Assembly: GCA_903847195.1 (NCBI GenBank)
Contig: CAINCZ010000102.1
Coordinates: 1-40,254 of the forward strand
DNA from: an uncultured Acidobacteriota bacterium
GTDB taxonomy: Bacteria > Acidobacteriota > Terriglobia > Terriglobales > CAINCZ01
Direction of reading: 5' to 3'
Length of the DNA: 40,254 bases
Part shown: piece by piece, positions 27,087 to 35,315 of the stretch
Layout: each line of letters opens with the position of its first letter
Position numbering within the stretch: position 1 is the first letter of the stretch
The notes under the pieces: model-generated
What the model saw: only the letters and a program-made list of their open reading frames with translations
Databases searched by the model: none
What the model was told of the DNA's origin: nothing
Program-made: the position numbers and the translations under genes

Positions 27087-27143
27087 GGCTCTTCCCTTCG
27101 ATGGCGTTCGTCCGGCGCGGGGCGCCGGGTACCGCGGGTGCCG

Positions 27144-27386
27144 TCAGTCTTCCAGACGGAACTGATAATCCTCGATTACCGGGTTAGTCAGGACTTCGCG
27201 GGCAATGCGTTCCACTTCCCGCTCGGCCTGGCTGCGATCCAGCCCGTCCAGCCCAAGCTCGAAGTATTTGCCCTGACGCACGTCGCCGACACCAGCGTAG
27301 CCCAGCTTCTTTAAGGCGTTGTGAATCGTCTTGCCCTGAGGGTCAAGGACGCTCTTCTTCAGCGAGACATATACGTAGGCTTTCAT
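27144..27386 (-). CDS. purS: Phosphoribosylformylglycinamidine synthase subunit PurS
   Basis: 80 aa. It starts MKAYVYVSLKKSVLDPQG and contains GYAGVGDVRQGKYFEL, typical of PurS, the small subunit that joins PurL and PurQ in the fourth step of purine synthesis. purL and purQ are not in the window. A TATAAT box ends only 9 bases before the ATG, so the mRNA is probably leaderless or nearly so. glmS lies 98 bases downstream and may be co-transcribed. Confidence 0.93.
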   Translation of the reverse strand: MKAYVYVSLKKSVLDPQGKTIHNALKKLGYAGVGDVRQGKYFELGLDGLDRSQAEREVERIAREVLTNPVIEDYQFRLED

Positions 27387-27395
27387 CCTAAAGGA

Positions 27396-27423
27396 ATTAT
27401 AGCGCGGCAACTGGACGAGCCAA
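27396..27423 (-). promoter_or_regulatory. purS promoter, very close to the start codon
   Basis: The minus strand has TTGGCT (27418-27423), 16 bases, then TATAAT (27396-27401). Transcription should begin within a few bases of the ATG at 27386, leaving no room for a normal Shine-Dalgarno. Confidence 0.6.
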
Positions 27424-27479
27424 CTCAGGGTTTGCGCCTAGATTCTGAATAGGCTGCATCGGTGGGACAAGAGGTGCTT

Positions 27480-28250
27480 CTACAAGCCGAACAGCTCGCG
27501 CAGGCGCTTGGTCTGGGCACGGCTGACGGGAACCTCAGTCTGGTTGCGGTCGCCCATGCGCAGCTGGTAGCTGGACTTGAACCAGGGCACCACTTCCTTG
27601 ATGCGGTTGATGTTAACCAGGAAAGAGCGGTGGGCGCGCCAGAACAGGGCGGGGTCGAGGGAATCGAGCAGCTCTTCCAGGGTGCGGCAATTGGACTGGC
27701 CTTCCAGCGTGAGGGTTACGACGGTAATGACGCCGTCCTCGATCGAGGCGAAGCAGATGTCTTTCTGGTCCACCAGGAACATGCGGCCCTGCGATTTAAT
27801 GAGAATCTTGGCTGCCGGCTGGGGCTTCTGCGACTCCAGCATCCGGACCAAGGCATCGAGCTTCTCTTCGGGGCCGGAACCCTGGATGCGTTCCCGGGCC
27901 TTCTGCACGGCGGCGGCGACGCGCTTCTTGTCGAAGGGCTTCAGGATGTAATCGACCGCGTTGACCTCAAAGGCACGGACCGCGTACTGGTCGAAGGCGG
28001 TGGCGAAGATGAAGCGAGGCAGCGGGACATGCTTGTCCATCAGCCTCTTGATTACGCCGAAGCCGTCGAGTCCGGGCATCTGCACGTCGAGGAAGACGAT
28101 GTCGGGCGTGTGCTCGCGGATGAGTTGGACGGCTTCCAGTCCATTGCGAGCCTCGGCCACGATGTTGACATCGCCGACGCCCTTGAGCAGGAACGCCAAC
28201 TCGTTGCGCGCCAACTGCTCATCGTCGACTATCAGGGCTGAGAGTGCCAT
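27480..28250 (-). CDS. LytTR-family response regulator
   Basis: 256 aa. Receiver domain at residues 1-120: acidic pair VDDE, phospho-acceptor Asp in IVFLDVQMPGLDG, Thr/Ala switch region FIFATAFDQYA, and Lys in DYILKPFDKKR. A LytTR DNA-binding domain follows (IKSQGRMFLVDQKDI to FWRAHRSFLVNINRI). It likely activates genes for extracellular or envelope functions. No sensor kinase is adjacent, so it is an orphan. ATG 28250 has AGGAG upstream. Confidence 0.93.
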   Translation of the reverse strand: MALSALIVDDEQLARNELAFLLKGVGDVNIVAEARNGLEAVQLIREHTPDIVFLDVQMPGLDGFGVIKRLMDKHVPLPRFIFATAFDQYAVRAFEVNAVDYILKPFDKKRVAAAVQKARERIQGSGPEEKLDALVRMLESQKPQPAAKILIKSQGRMFLVDQKDICFASIEDGVITVVTLTLEGQSNCRTLEELLDSLDPALFWRAHRSFLVNINRIKEVVPWFKSSYQLRMGDRNQTEVPVSRAQTKRLRELFGL

Positions 28251-28401
28251 CGCTGCTCCTGTGGCGCACGCTGAATTCAGTGTGTCTGGAGTATGAAACG
28301 AAGCGCCAGCGAAGGTCAATCTTATCCGATTCGGCGGCGGTTACCGCAAGAATGCGTGCCACCAATACTCTTTTGCCCCGCAAACCATTACACTTTTTTG
28401 C

Positions 28402-29136
28402 ATGGACGTTATCTACGGCATTCACCCGGTGGAAGAGGCAGTGGAGTCGCGGCCCCGGGCTATTGAGTACGTGGCTGTTGCCCGCGACCGGCGCGACGCC
28501 AAGGTAGAGCGGATTGTTGAGCAGTGCCGCCGGGCGGGGATCACGCTGCGCTTGATGAGCCGCGAGGAACTGCGACGACTGGCACACACCGACGCGCATC
28601 AAGGCGTTGCTGCCGTGGCGGCGGCGCGCAGCTACCTGGGTCTGGATGACCTGATTGCCCAGCGGCGCGGAAAGTATGCTTTTCTGCTGGTGCTGGACGG
28701 CGTGGAAGATCCCCACAACCTGGGCGCGATTATTCGGACCGCCGACGGCGCCGGTGCCGATGGCGTAGTAATCCCGGAGCGGCGGGCCGTTGGAGTGACC
28801 GCCACGGTGGCCAAGGCGGCAGCCGGAGCGGCGGAGTCGTTGCCCATTGCACGCGTGACCAATATCGCGCGCACGCTGGAAGCGATGAAAGAGCAGAATA
28901 TCTGGACGGTGGGGCTCGACGAGCGGGGCACGCAGCTGTATGACGCGCTCGACTACCAGATGGACTGTGCGCTCGTACTGGGAGGCGAAGGCGGCGGGCT
29001 GCACGACCTGGTTCGGAAGCGCTGCGATTTTCTGGTCTCGATTCCGATGCTGGGCAAGGTTCCTTCCTTGAATGTTTCCGTGGCAGCGGCGGTGGTGATG
29101 TACGAGCTGGCGCGCCAGCGCAGGTTGAAGGCATGA
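28402..29136 (+). CDS. rlmB: TrmH/SpoU-family 23S rRNA 2'-O-methyltransferase (RlmB-like)
   Basis: 244 aa. An N-terminal substrate-binding domain (YGIHPVEEAVES) is followed by the SPOUT knot with LDGVEDPHNLGAIIRTADGAGADG, LGGEGGGLHDLVRKRCD and IPMLGKVPSLNVSVAAAVVM. RlmB methylates G2251 of 23S rRNA using SAM. No clear Shine-Dalgarno precedes the ATG. It overlaps the next gene by ATGA and diverges from the response regulator. Confidence 0.92.
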   Translation: MDVIYGIHPVEEAVESRPRAIEYVAVARDRRDAKVERIVEQCRRAGITLRLMSREELRRLAHTDAHQGVAAVAAARSYLGLDDLIAQRRGKYAFLLVLDGVEDPHNLGAIIRTADGAGADGVVIPERRAVGVTATVAKAAAGAAESLPIARVTNIARTLEAMKEQNIWTVGLDERGTQLYDALDYQMDCALVLGGEGGGLHDLVRKRCDFLVSIPMLGKVPSLNVSVAAAVVMYELARQRRLKA

Positions 29137-30866
29137 GGAAGATGGCAAGTAGCGTTACCGTACGGATGGGGTGCGTGATCGCGTGTCTCTGCGCGCTGCT
29201 GGGTGCTTCAGCGGGCGCGGTAGATCGCAACGCGTTCACGTTTGTGCGGTATGAGTTGGAAGCGCGCGTCATGCCGGGCGAGCAGGCCATGGCGGTGCGC
29301 GGGAAGATCACTCTGCGCAACGATTCGAAGGAACCCCAGCGTCAAGTGGCGCTGCAGATTTCCTCCAGCATGGTGTGGGACACGATTGAATCAAGTGGCG
29401 AAGACCTGCAGTGGGTCAGCTCCGCCTATACCACCGACATTGACCATACGGGCGCGGTGACGGAGGCAATCGCCACTTTACCGAAGGCGGTTGCGCCACA
29501 GGGCACGGTAGAGCTAGATGTTGTTTATGGAGGAGCCGTCACCGCCGATGCGACGCGGTTGACCCGTATCGGCGCTCCGACGGTAGCAGGGGCGCGCACC
29601 GAGTGGGACCAGATAGGGCAGGAGTTCTCCGGGGTACGCGGGTTGGGATACGTCTGCTGGTATCCGGTGGCAATCGAGGCGGTGAGCCTGAGCGACGGCA
29701 CAGCGGTCTTTCGCGCGCTGAGTGCGTGGAAGGAACGGCACGTGGCGTCGAACCTGAAGCTGAAGCTGGCGGTAGAGTCGGAAGGAACGATCGTCAGCAA
29801 CGGACGATTGACGGGCCAGCGGGCGCGCGTGGAAGAAGACGGCCCGGTGCAGGAGCGCGACCTGGAGTTTGCCTCACTCGGGCAAACGGTTCCCACGTTT
29901 GCGGTAGCTGGCTACGCGCTGCTGGATCGTCCGGCGATTAACATCTTTTATCTGCCGGGACAGCAGGCGCACGCGCAGGATTTCGTGCTGGCGGCGGAGA
30001 AGCTGCTGCCGGTGGTGAGTGATCGGTTTGGATCACCGAAAGAGAAGGTGAGCGTGGTGGAGTTGCCTGCGGGCAAGGCTCCGTTTGACAGCGGCACGAT
30101 GCTGTTTGCCCCGCTGGGAGCCAGCCGCGACGCCATCGAGGTGGCGGTAGCGCACCATCTGACACACGCAGCGGTAACGTCCGACCGGCTTTGGATCAGC
30201 GAAGGGCTGGCGCATTTTGCGCAGGCGCTGGTGGTCGAGCGGCAGCACGGGCGCCGGCAGGCGTTGGTCTACCTGCAGCTTTCGCAGGCGGCGCAGGCGG
30301 CCGCTGAAGAGCAGACGTTGCGCAAGGGAGAGCCTGAGCCCGAGCCGTTGATCCGCACGGGCGATCAGTTGTTCTACCGCTCGAAGGCGATGTTCGTGTG
30401 GTGGATGCTACGCGATATGGTGGGCGATGCGGCGCTGGGACGCGCTCTGCGGGCCTATCGCGCGGCGGATGACCGCGAGCCGTCCTACGTGCAGCGGCTG
30501 ATCGAAAAAGAGAGCGGGAAGAAACTGGAGTGGTTCTTCGATGATTGGGTGTACCGCGACCGCGGGCTGCCGGACTTTCGCATTACGGCGGCCTTTGCCC
30601 GGCAGATGCTGCCGTCGAACTACACCATCACGGTGACCGTGGAGAACCGTGGCGAAGCGGCAGCCGAAGTGCCGGTGCTGGTGCCAGTGGGGGACCGTGA
30701 GACGCAGGAGCGGTTGCTGGTGCCGGCGCACGGCAGCGCGGTGGCCCGCATTAACGCTCCGTCGGCTCCGGCCGAAGTCGTCGTCAACGACGGCAGCGTG
30801 CCGGAGGCGAACGCGACCAACAACCGTTATTCGCTGCCCAAACCGGCAGAGCCTGCCAGACCTTAG
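29133..30866 (+). CDS. Secreted M1-like (gluzincin-fold) peptidase homologue with a broken HExxH motif
   Basis: 577 aa. A signal peptide spans about residues 1-30 (hydrophobic CVIACLCALLGASAGA). An N-terminal beta domain is followed by the catalytic-type domain. At the zinc site the sequence is H341-H342-L-T-H345, with Glu357 in LWISEGLAHF: both His ligands and the second Glu remain, but the catalytic Glu of HExxH is His. The gap between H345 and E357 is 11 residues, shorter than the 18 of classical M1. The C-terminus looks like a CARDB-type beta domain. It is probably a non-catalytic exported protein. The start overlaps the rlmB stop. Confidence 0.75.
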   Translation: MRKMASSVTVRMGCVIACLCALLGASAGAVDRNAFTFVRYELEARVMPGEQAMAVRGKITLRNDSKEPQRQVALQISSSMVWDTIESSGEDLQWVSSAYTTDIDHTGAVTEAIATLPKAVAPQGTVELDVVYGGAVTADATRLTRIGAPTVAGARTEWDQIGQEFSGVRGLGYVCWYPVAIEAVSLSDGTAVFRALSAWKERHVASNLKLKLAVESEGTIVSNGRLTGQRARVEEDGPVQERDLEFASLGQTVPTFAVAGYALLDRPAINIFYLPGQQAHAQDFVLAAEKLLPVVSDRFGSPKEKVSVVELPAGKAPFDSGTMLFAPLGASRDAIEVAVAHHLTHAAVTSDRLWISEGLAHFAQALVVERQHGRRQALVYLQLSQAAQAAAEEQTLRKGEPEPEPLIRTGDQLFYRSKAMFVWWMLRDMVGDAALGRALRAYRAADDREPSYVQRLIEKESGKKLEWFFDDWVYRDRGLPDFRITAAFARQMLPSNYTITVTVENRGEAAAEVPVLVPVGDRETQERLLVPAHGSAVARINAPSAPAEVVVNDGSVPEANATNNRYSLPKPAEPARP

Positions 30867-30879
30867 GAGGAGAAACGCT

Positions 30880-32316
30880 GTGGCCTACATTCAATTTCTT
30901 GGCGCAGCCGGTACGGTAACCGGCTCCAAGCATTTGATCAATACCGGCAATGGGACGCCGGACGATGGCGCGCAGGTGCTGCTGGACTGCGGCCTTTTCC
31001 AGGGCCAGAAGGAATGGCGCGAGCGCAACTGGCAGCCGCTGCCGATTCCGGCGCGCAGCATTGAAGCGGTGATCCTGACACATGCGCATCTGGATCACTG
31101 CGGTTGGATACCGCGGCTCATCAAGGAGGGCTTCAACGGTCCGGTGTACGCGACGCCGGCGACGATCGACCTGTGCGCGATCGTGCTGCCCGACAGCGGC
31201 CACCTGCAGGAAGAAGATGCCGCGTTCCATAACAAGATGAAGTCCTCGCGCCACACACCGGCGCTGCCGCTTTATACGGCGGACGAGGCAAAGGAGGCGC
31301 TGGAGCGCTTCAAGCCGGTGGATTTTGGAAAGACCGTGCAGTTGACGCCCAAGGTAGCGTTCCGTTTTGTGCACTCGGCGCACATTTTGGGTGCATCGAT
31401 GGTGGAGTTGACCGTGCAGCAAGACGGAGGCACGCGCAGGTTGCTCTTTACCGGCGATCTGGGGCGTGTGCAGGACCACACGTATGCGCCGGGCAAGGTG
31501 GTCCGCCAGACGCCGCAGGAGGGGGAGTCGGCCGACATGCTGATCATGGAGTCGACGTATGGCAACCGTCAGCATCCGAAGACCGACCCGCGCCCGCAAC
31601 TGGCGGCTGCGATCAGCGAGTGCGTGAAGCGCGGCGGCAGCGTGGTGGTTCCGGCCTTTGCCGTGGAGAGGACGCAGAAGTTCCTGTTTGTGTTGAAAGC
31701 GCTGATCGAGCAGAAGCTGATGCCGCGCGTGCCGGTCTTCTGCGACAGTCCGATGGCGATCCATGCGGTAGAGGTGTTTCTGAAGCACACCGAAGAATTC
31801 AGCCAGGAGACGAAAGACCTGGTGGCGCGCTACGGCTCGCCGCTCAACTGGGAGGGCTTCAACTTTTGCCGCACGCCCGACGAATCGAAGAAGATCAACG
31901 CCACGAAATATCCTTGCGTGATCGTCTCGTCCAATGGCATGTGCATGGGCGGGCGCATCCAGCACCACCTGGCGCAGCGGCTGCCTGATCCGCGCAACCT
32001 GGTGTTGTTCATCGGCTTCCAGGCGCGGGGGACGCGGGGGGCGCAGATCAAGGACGGGGCTCCGGAGGTGAAGATCTACGGGCAGATCGTCCCGGTGCGG
32101 GCGCAGAAGGCGGCGATTGAGCAGTTCAGTGACCATGCCGATACGCCGGAAATCCTGCAGTGGCTGCGTACCTTCAAGCAGGCGCCGGCGATGACCTGGC
32201 TAGTGCACGGCGAGCCGGATGCGGCGCTGCAGTTGGGAGAAGCGATCATCAAGGACCTGACGTGGAAGGTGCAGATTGCCAAGTACCTGCAAAAGGCGCC
32301 GTGCTGTAACGAGTAG
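30880..32316 (+). CDS. MBL-fold beta-CASP RNA exonuclease/metallohydrolase
   Basis: 478 aa. Metallo-beta-lactamase motifs: HAHLDHCGW (HxHxDH), HSAHILGAS, FTGDLG. beta-CASP motifs: PAFAVERTQ, CDSPMA and the C-terminal HADTPE and WLVHGEPD, the YSH1/CPSF73-like arrangement found in bacterial RNA nucleases. It probably processes or degrades RNA in the cytoplasm. The GTG start at 30880 has AGGAGG upstream and lies 13 bases after the peptidase-like gene. A strong terminator follows. Confidence 0.92.
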   Translation: MAYIQFLGAAGTVTGSKHLINTGNGTPDDGAQVLLDCGLFQGQKEWRERNWQPLPIPARSIEAVILTHAHLDHCGWIPRLIKEGFNGPVYATPATIDLCAIVLPDSGHLQEEDAAFHNKMKSSRHTPALPLYTADEAKEALERFKPVDFGKTVQLTPKVAFRFVHSAHILGASMVELTVQQDGGTRRLLFTGDLGRVQDHTYAPGKVVRQTPQEGESADMLIMESTYGNRQHPKTDPRPQLAAAISECVKRGGSVVVPAFAVERTQKFLFVLKALIEQKLMPRVPVFCDSPMAIHAVEVFLKHTEEFSQETKDLVARYGSPLNWEGFNFCRTPDESKKINATKYPCVIVSSNGMCMGGRIQHHLAQRLPDPRNLVLFIGFQARGTRGAQIKDGAPEVKIYGQIVPVRAQKAAIEQFSDHADTPEILQWLRTFKQAPAMTWLVHGEPDAALQLGEAIIKDLTWKVQIAKYLQKAPCCNE

Positions 32317-32343
32317 CAACGGTCAAATCGGGACCAATTTGGC

Positions 32344-32374
32344 AAGGCCAGGAGAGATCCTGGCCTTTGTTTTT
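32344..32374 (+). terminator. Intrinsic terminator after the rlmB operon
   Basis: Perfect 10-bp stem AAGGCCAGGA / TCCTGGCCTT with a GAGA tetraloop, followed by TGTTTTT. It separates the RNase gene from the selenoprotein candidate, whose ATG is only 47 bases further on. Confidence 0.9.
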
Positions 32375-32421
32375 GCAGCAAACGGCGCGGGGCCTCATCG
32401 AAGAGAGCAGGAGGAAAGACC

Positions 32422-32997
32422 ATGGCTGTCAATTTCACCAAGGACGTAGATGCCGCATTGGCGCAGGCAAAGGAACAGAAGAAGCCGCTGCTGCTGGATT
32501 TCAGCGCCGCTCCAGCGTGAGGGGCGTGTGCTCGGCTGGACGCCGAGATTTATCCCAATGCCGAGGTTTCGGCTCTCATTCAGGAAAATCTTATTCCGGT
32601 GAAGATACACATCAAGGAACAACCCGCGAGTTTCCATCGCTTTGAGGCGAACTGGACGCCGACCATGATTGTCATGGATTCCGAGGGCCACGAGCGTTAC
32701 CGCTTCGTCGGCTGGTTGCCGGCCGATGAATTCCAGGCTCAGCTGATGATGGGGCTAGCCAAGGTGGCTTTTGCCCACAAGCACTGGAACGAGGCGGAAC
32801 GCTGGTTCAGCCAGATCGTGGAGCGGTTCCCGGAAGCGGAGCCTGCCGCCGAGGCGCTCTATTGGGTCGGGGTGTGCCGTTACAAGGCGACCAGCGATCA
32901 TCACGTACTGGGCGAGACGGCGCGACAGTTTACGCTGCATTATCAGCACACGAGTTGGGCCAAACGCAGCTCCGTCTGGCTACCTAAGGCGGCATGA
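32422..32997 (+). CDS. Candidate selenoprotein: thioredoxin-fold protein with in-frame UGA (UxxC) and C-terminal TPR-like region
   Basis: 191 codons with one internal TGA at 32518-32520 (position 33). Reading through gives DFSAAPA-U33-G-A-C36-ARLDAEIY, so Sec sits exactly at the first Cys of the thioredoxin CxxC. Both sides continue one thioredoxin-like fold (cis-Pro region NWTPTMIVMD; GHERYRFVGW), followed by helical repeats (WNEAERWFSQIVERFPEAEPAAEALYWVG split over two helices). The frame is otherwise intact and a SECIS-like hairpin follows the TGA. AGGAGGAAAG precedes the start. It is likely a cytoplasmic thiol/selenol oxidoreductase. An automatic gene caller would truncate it, starting at an internal ATG such as 32599. 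Confidence 0.85.
32518..32547 (+). promoter_or_regulatory. UGA codon and SECIS-like hairpin
   Basis: After TGA (32518-32520) come 10 bases, then CTCGGC (32531-32536), loop TGGAC, and GCCGAG (32542-32547). The 6-bp stem is perfect, and loop Gs lie 18-19 bases from the UGA, within the 16-37 range described for bacterial SECIS elements. An alternative GGCGT/ACGCC stem competes with it. Confidence 0.65.
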
Positions 32998-33277
32998 AAG
33001 ACCCGAACCATCGAGCAGTTTGCCACCCCAAAGCGGCGTCCAGTCTTGTTGTTCCGGGCCGCCGTCCGGGTGGGGCGGTTGAAATGGCACAGACCATGGA
33101 CGGACGCAATTGGGCGGGGCCGGGGGTGCCAATTTATGTCATGCCGCCGGTTCCGGCAGCCGCAGCCGGTTAATTTCGGGAAATCCGCCGCGATGTAACC
33201 TGTCGCACAATCTGTAGTTCCAGTGTTTTTCGCTTAATTTCCGCTAACATTATTGCGTGGGTGGGGTTTCATAAAAC

Positions 33278-33874
33278 ATGAACAAGGTCTTAAAGGCAGC
33301 TCTGCTGTTGGGCGGCGTGGCCGCGGGCGCCGCGGTGTACGCGCTGGCGGACCAGACGATCGACGGCCCGAAGACCGTGGACTTCGTAGACATAAAGCGC
33401 TACGCGGGACAGTGGTATGAGATCGCCCGTTACCCGAACCGCTTTCAGCGCGCGTGCTCAGGCGATGTGTCAGCTACTTACACCCCATTGCCGAACGGCA
33501 AGGTAGGGGTCGTCAATACCTGTCGCAACGCGAACGGCGGGCTGGAGCGCATCCGTGGCACGGCGCGGGTGGTTGACCGCAAGACGAACGCCAAATTGAA
33601 GGTGACCTTCTTCTGGCCGTTTTCGGGCGACTACTGGATTCTTGAACTGGGGCGCGACTACGAGTTCGCGGTGGTGGGTGAGCCGGGACAGAACTACCTG
33701 TGGATCCTGAGCAGAACGCCGCAGTTGGATGACGTGACCTATCAACGGATCGTTACCAGGCTCGAGTCGCGCGGTATCGACACGGCCAAACTGATCCGCA
33801 CGCGGCAAACCGAGCAGCCGATCAGCAACGAAGCGACAGAGCCGGAGCGTCCGCAGAAAAAGCGCACCCGCTAG
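33278..33874 (+). CDS. Lipocalin, Blc-like
   Basis: 198 aa. The N-terminal hydrophobic segment (residues 5-25) ends YALADQT and acts as a signal peptide or anchor; there is no lipobox Cys, unlike E. coli Blc. The lipocalin GxW region is [18 protein letters not shown], and [19 protein letters not shown] marks the later strands. It likely binds lipids or small hydrophobics at the envelope. The C-terminus is charged and possibly disordered. Its stop overlaps the trpD stop: the palindrome CTAG (33871-33874) supplies TAG to both genes. Confidence 0.9.
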   Translation: MNKVLKAALLLGGVAAGAAVYALADQTIDGPKTVDFVDIKRYAGQWYEIARYPNRFQRACSGDVSATYTPLPNGKVGVVNTCRNANGGLERIRGTARVVDRKTNAKLKVTFFWPFSGDYWILELGRDYEFAVVGEPGQNYLWILSRTPQLDDVTYQRIVTRLESRGIDTAKLIRTRQTEQPISNEATEPERPQKKRTR

Positions 33875-34923
33875 GCATGCGTGTTGCTGAAGTCGACCAG
33901 CTGCTGCAACTTCTCTCTTGCCTTTCCTGAATCAATCGAATCGACCGCAATCGGAATCGCGGCCCCGATGGAATCGGTGCGCCCGGCGGCAACCAGGGCG
34001 GCGGCGGAGTTCAGCAGGACGACGTCGCGGCGCGATGAGCGTTCGCCATCGAGGATGGAGCGGATGATCCCGGCGTTCCCTTGAGCGTCGCCACCCATGA
34101 TCGCATCGAGCGGGGCGCGCCTGAACCCGAACTCCTCAGGGGTGATTTCATAAACCCGTACCGCCCCGTCGCGCACTTCGGCAACCTGCGTCGGACCGGT
34201 GATGGTGATCTCGTCGAGTCCGTCGCTGCCATGGACCACGAGGGCGCGGACGAGTCCCAACTGCAGGAGAACGCGGGCCAGAGTCTCGACGAGTTCTCCC
34301 GAGTAAACGCCGACGACCTGCGCGGAGGCGTTGGCCGGATTGGTCAGGGGGCCGAGCAGATTGAAGACGGTTCGCAGGCGCAGTTCGCGGCGGGCCGGCT
34401 GCACGTACTTCATAGCAGAGTGCATGGCAGGGGCGAACAGAAACGCGATGCCAACCTGTTCCAGGCACTGGGCCACGCGCTTGGGCGGCAAGGTAAGCCG
34501 GACGCCGAGGGCTTCGACCACATCGGCAGAGCCGCATTTCGAGGTGACGCTGCGGTTGCCGTGCTTGGCGACGCGAACGCCCGCGCCGGCAATCGTGAGG
34601 GCCGTGGCGGTGGAGATATTGAAGGTTCCGCTGGCATCGCCGCCGGTGCCGCAGGTATCGACCAGAGCATCGCGCTCGGTGCCGCTAACGTCCAGGGGGT
34701 GCTCGCCAGAGAGCGTCAGCGGAGTGGCGGCGCCGCGGATTGCCTGGGCAAAGCCGACGATCTCATCCACCGTTTCGCCCTTCATGCGCAGGGCCACCAG
34801 CAGGGCGGCGATCTGAGCGTCCGTACAGGCGCCGGAGAGAATCTCGGCCATTACGGAGCGGGCTTCTTCAATCGTCAGAGACTGGCGGTGGGTGACAATG
34901 CGATGCAAGGCGTCGGTAATCAT
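33871..34923 (-). CDS. trpD: Anthranilate phosphoribosyltransferase
   Basis: 350 aa. PRPP-binding [17 protein letters not shown] and [21 protein letters not shown] are fully conserved, as is [10 protein letters not shown]. It transfers phosphoribose to anthranilate in tryptophan synthesis. ATG 34923 (MITDALHRI) is the family start; a GTG 20 codons upstream is less likely. No other trp gene is adjacent. The gene converges with the lipocalin gene, sharing the CTAG stop palindrome. Confidence 0.95.
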   Translation of the reverse strand: MITDALHRIVTHRQSLTIEEARSVMAEILSGACTDAQIAALLVALRMKGETVDEIVGFAQAIRGAATPLTLSGEHPLDVSGTERDALVDTCGTGGDASGTFNISTATALTIAGAGVRVAKHGNRSVTSKCGSADVVEALGVRLTLPPKRVAQCLEQVGIAFLFAPAMHSAMKYVQPARRELRLRTVFNLLGPLTNPANASAQVVGVYSGELVETLARVLLQLGLVRALVVHGSDGLDEITITGPTQVAEVRDGAVRVYEITPEEFGFRRAPLDAIMGGDAQGNAGIIRSILDGERSSRRDVVLLNSAAALVAAGRTDSIGAAIPIAVDSIDSGKAREKLQQLVDFSNTHA

Positions 34924-35127
34924 GAGTCCATCAAGCGGCAGGTATGCCGACCTCAAGCGCACCCGGCCTGTAAACGGCGTCACAGCCCGGCTTGCAGCCG
35001 AATCAGTCGGATGACAGGTTGCGACGCAGACGACGCAGGGCGGAATCAGGTTGGCTTTATCCTAGCACGCGCAGCAAAGCCGGGGCTGCGGTTGCGAACG
35101 GCGTTCGGAGCCGCTTTGAGAAAGGCT

Positions 35128-35157
35128 TTGCCGAAGCCGCCGCGGTGCAATTAGAAT
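35128..35157 (+). promoter_or_regulatory. Possible sucCD promoter
   Basis: TTGCCG (35128-35133) and TAGAAT (35152-35157) are separated by 18 bases in an AT-richer patch. Transcription from it would give a leader of about 150 bases. Confidence 0.35.
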
Positions 35158-35172
35158 TTTGACGTTCTGCAA

Positions 35173-35195
35173 GGCGGGCGTATGGGGCGTCCGCC
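35173..35195 (+). repeat. Hairpin early in the predicted sucC leader
   Basis: GGCGGGCG and CGTCCGCC pair over 8 positions with one G-U, loop TATGGGG. It starts about 10 bases after the predicted transcription start. No T-run follows. Confidence 0.4.
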
Positions 35196-35285
35196 GACGA
35201 GCAGCCCGAATTCAATCCTCGGCCCGGGCGCGACGCACCAGTACAGGGACTCAGGCGGGAAAGTGCGCGCGACAGGCCCTTCACC

Positions 35286-35303
35286 GGCGGGGAGATGCCC
35301 GCC
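35286..35303 (+). promoter_or_regulatory. Hairpin enclosing the Shine-Dalgarno-like GGGGAG upstream of sucC
   Basis: GGCGGG (35286-35291) and CCCGCC (35298-35303) pair perfectly around GAGATG. The stem covers part of the only Shine-Dalgarno-like sequence before sucC and the non-homologous ATG at 35295. It ends 12 bases before the sucC ATG. Confidence 0.4.
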
Positions 35304-35315
35304 CGCACGGATCAC

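Larger units (their letters stand above)
34924..35315. other. Intergenic region between divergent trpD and sucC
   Basis: 392 bases without a gene. It holds a plausible sucC promoter at 35128-35157, two hairpins in the predicted sucC leader (35173-35195 and 35286-35303) and presumably the trpD promoter, which I could not place. Long frames crossing it antisense to trpD do not look coding. Confidence 0.5.

Noticed and set aside
27046..27143. glmS ribozyme upstream of glmS
   Set aside because: The gap to purS is only 98 bases and shows just a simple hairpin; the ribozyme core is not present.
30784..32136. Long open frames antisense to real genes (for example opposite the RNase, hydrogenase and rlmB genes)
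   Set aside because: They are shadows expected in GC-rich DNA; their translations are rich in Arg, His and Ala with no family features.
32518..32520. Nonsense mutation making the thioredoxin-like gene a pseudogene
   Set aside because: The stop falls precisely on the redox Cys position, the frame beyond is intact to a normal end, and a SECIS-like hairpin follows; readthrough as Sec is the better explanation.
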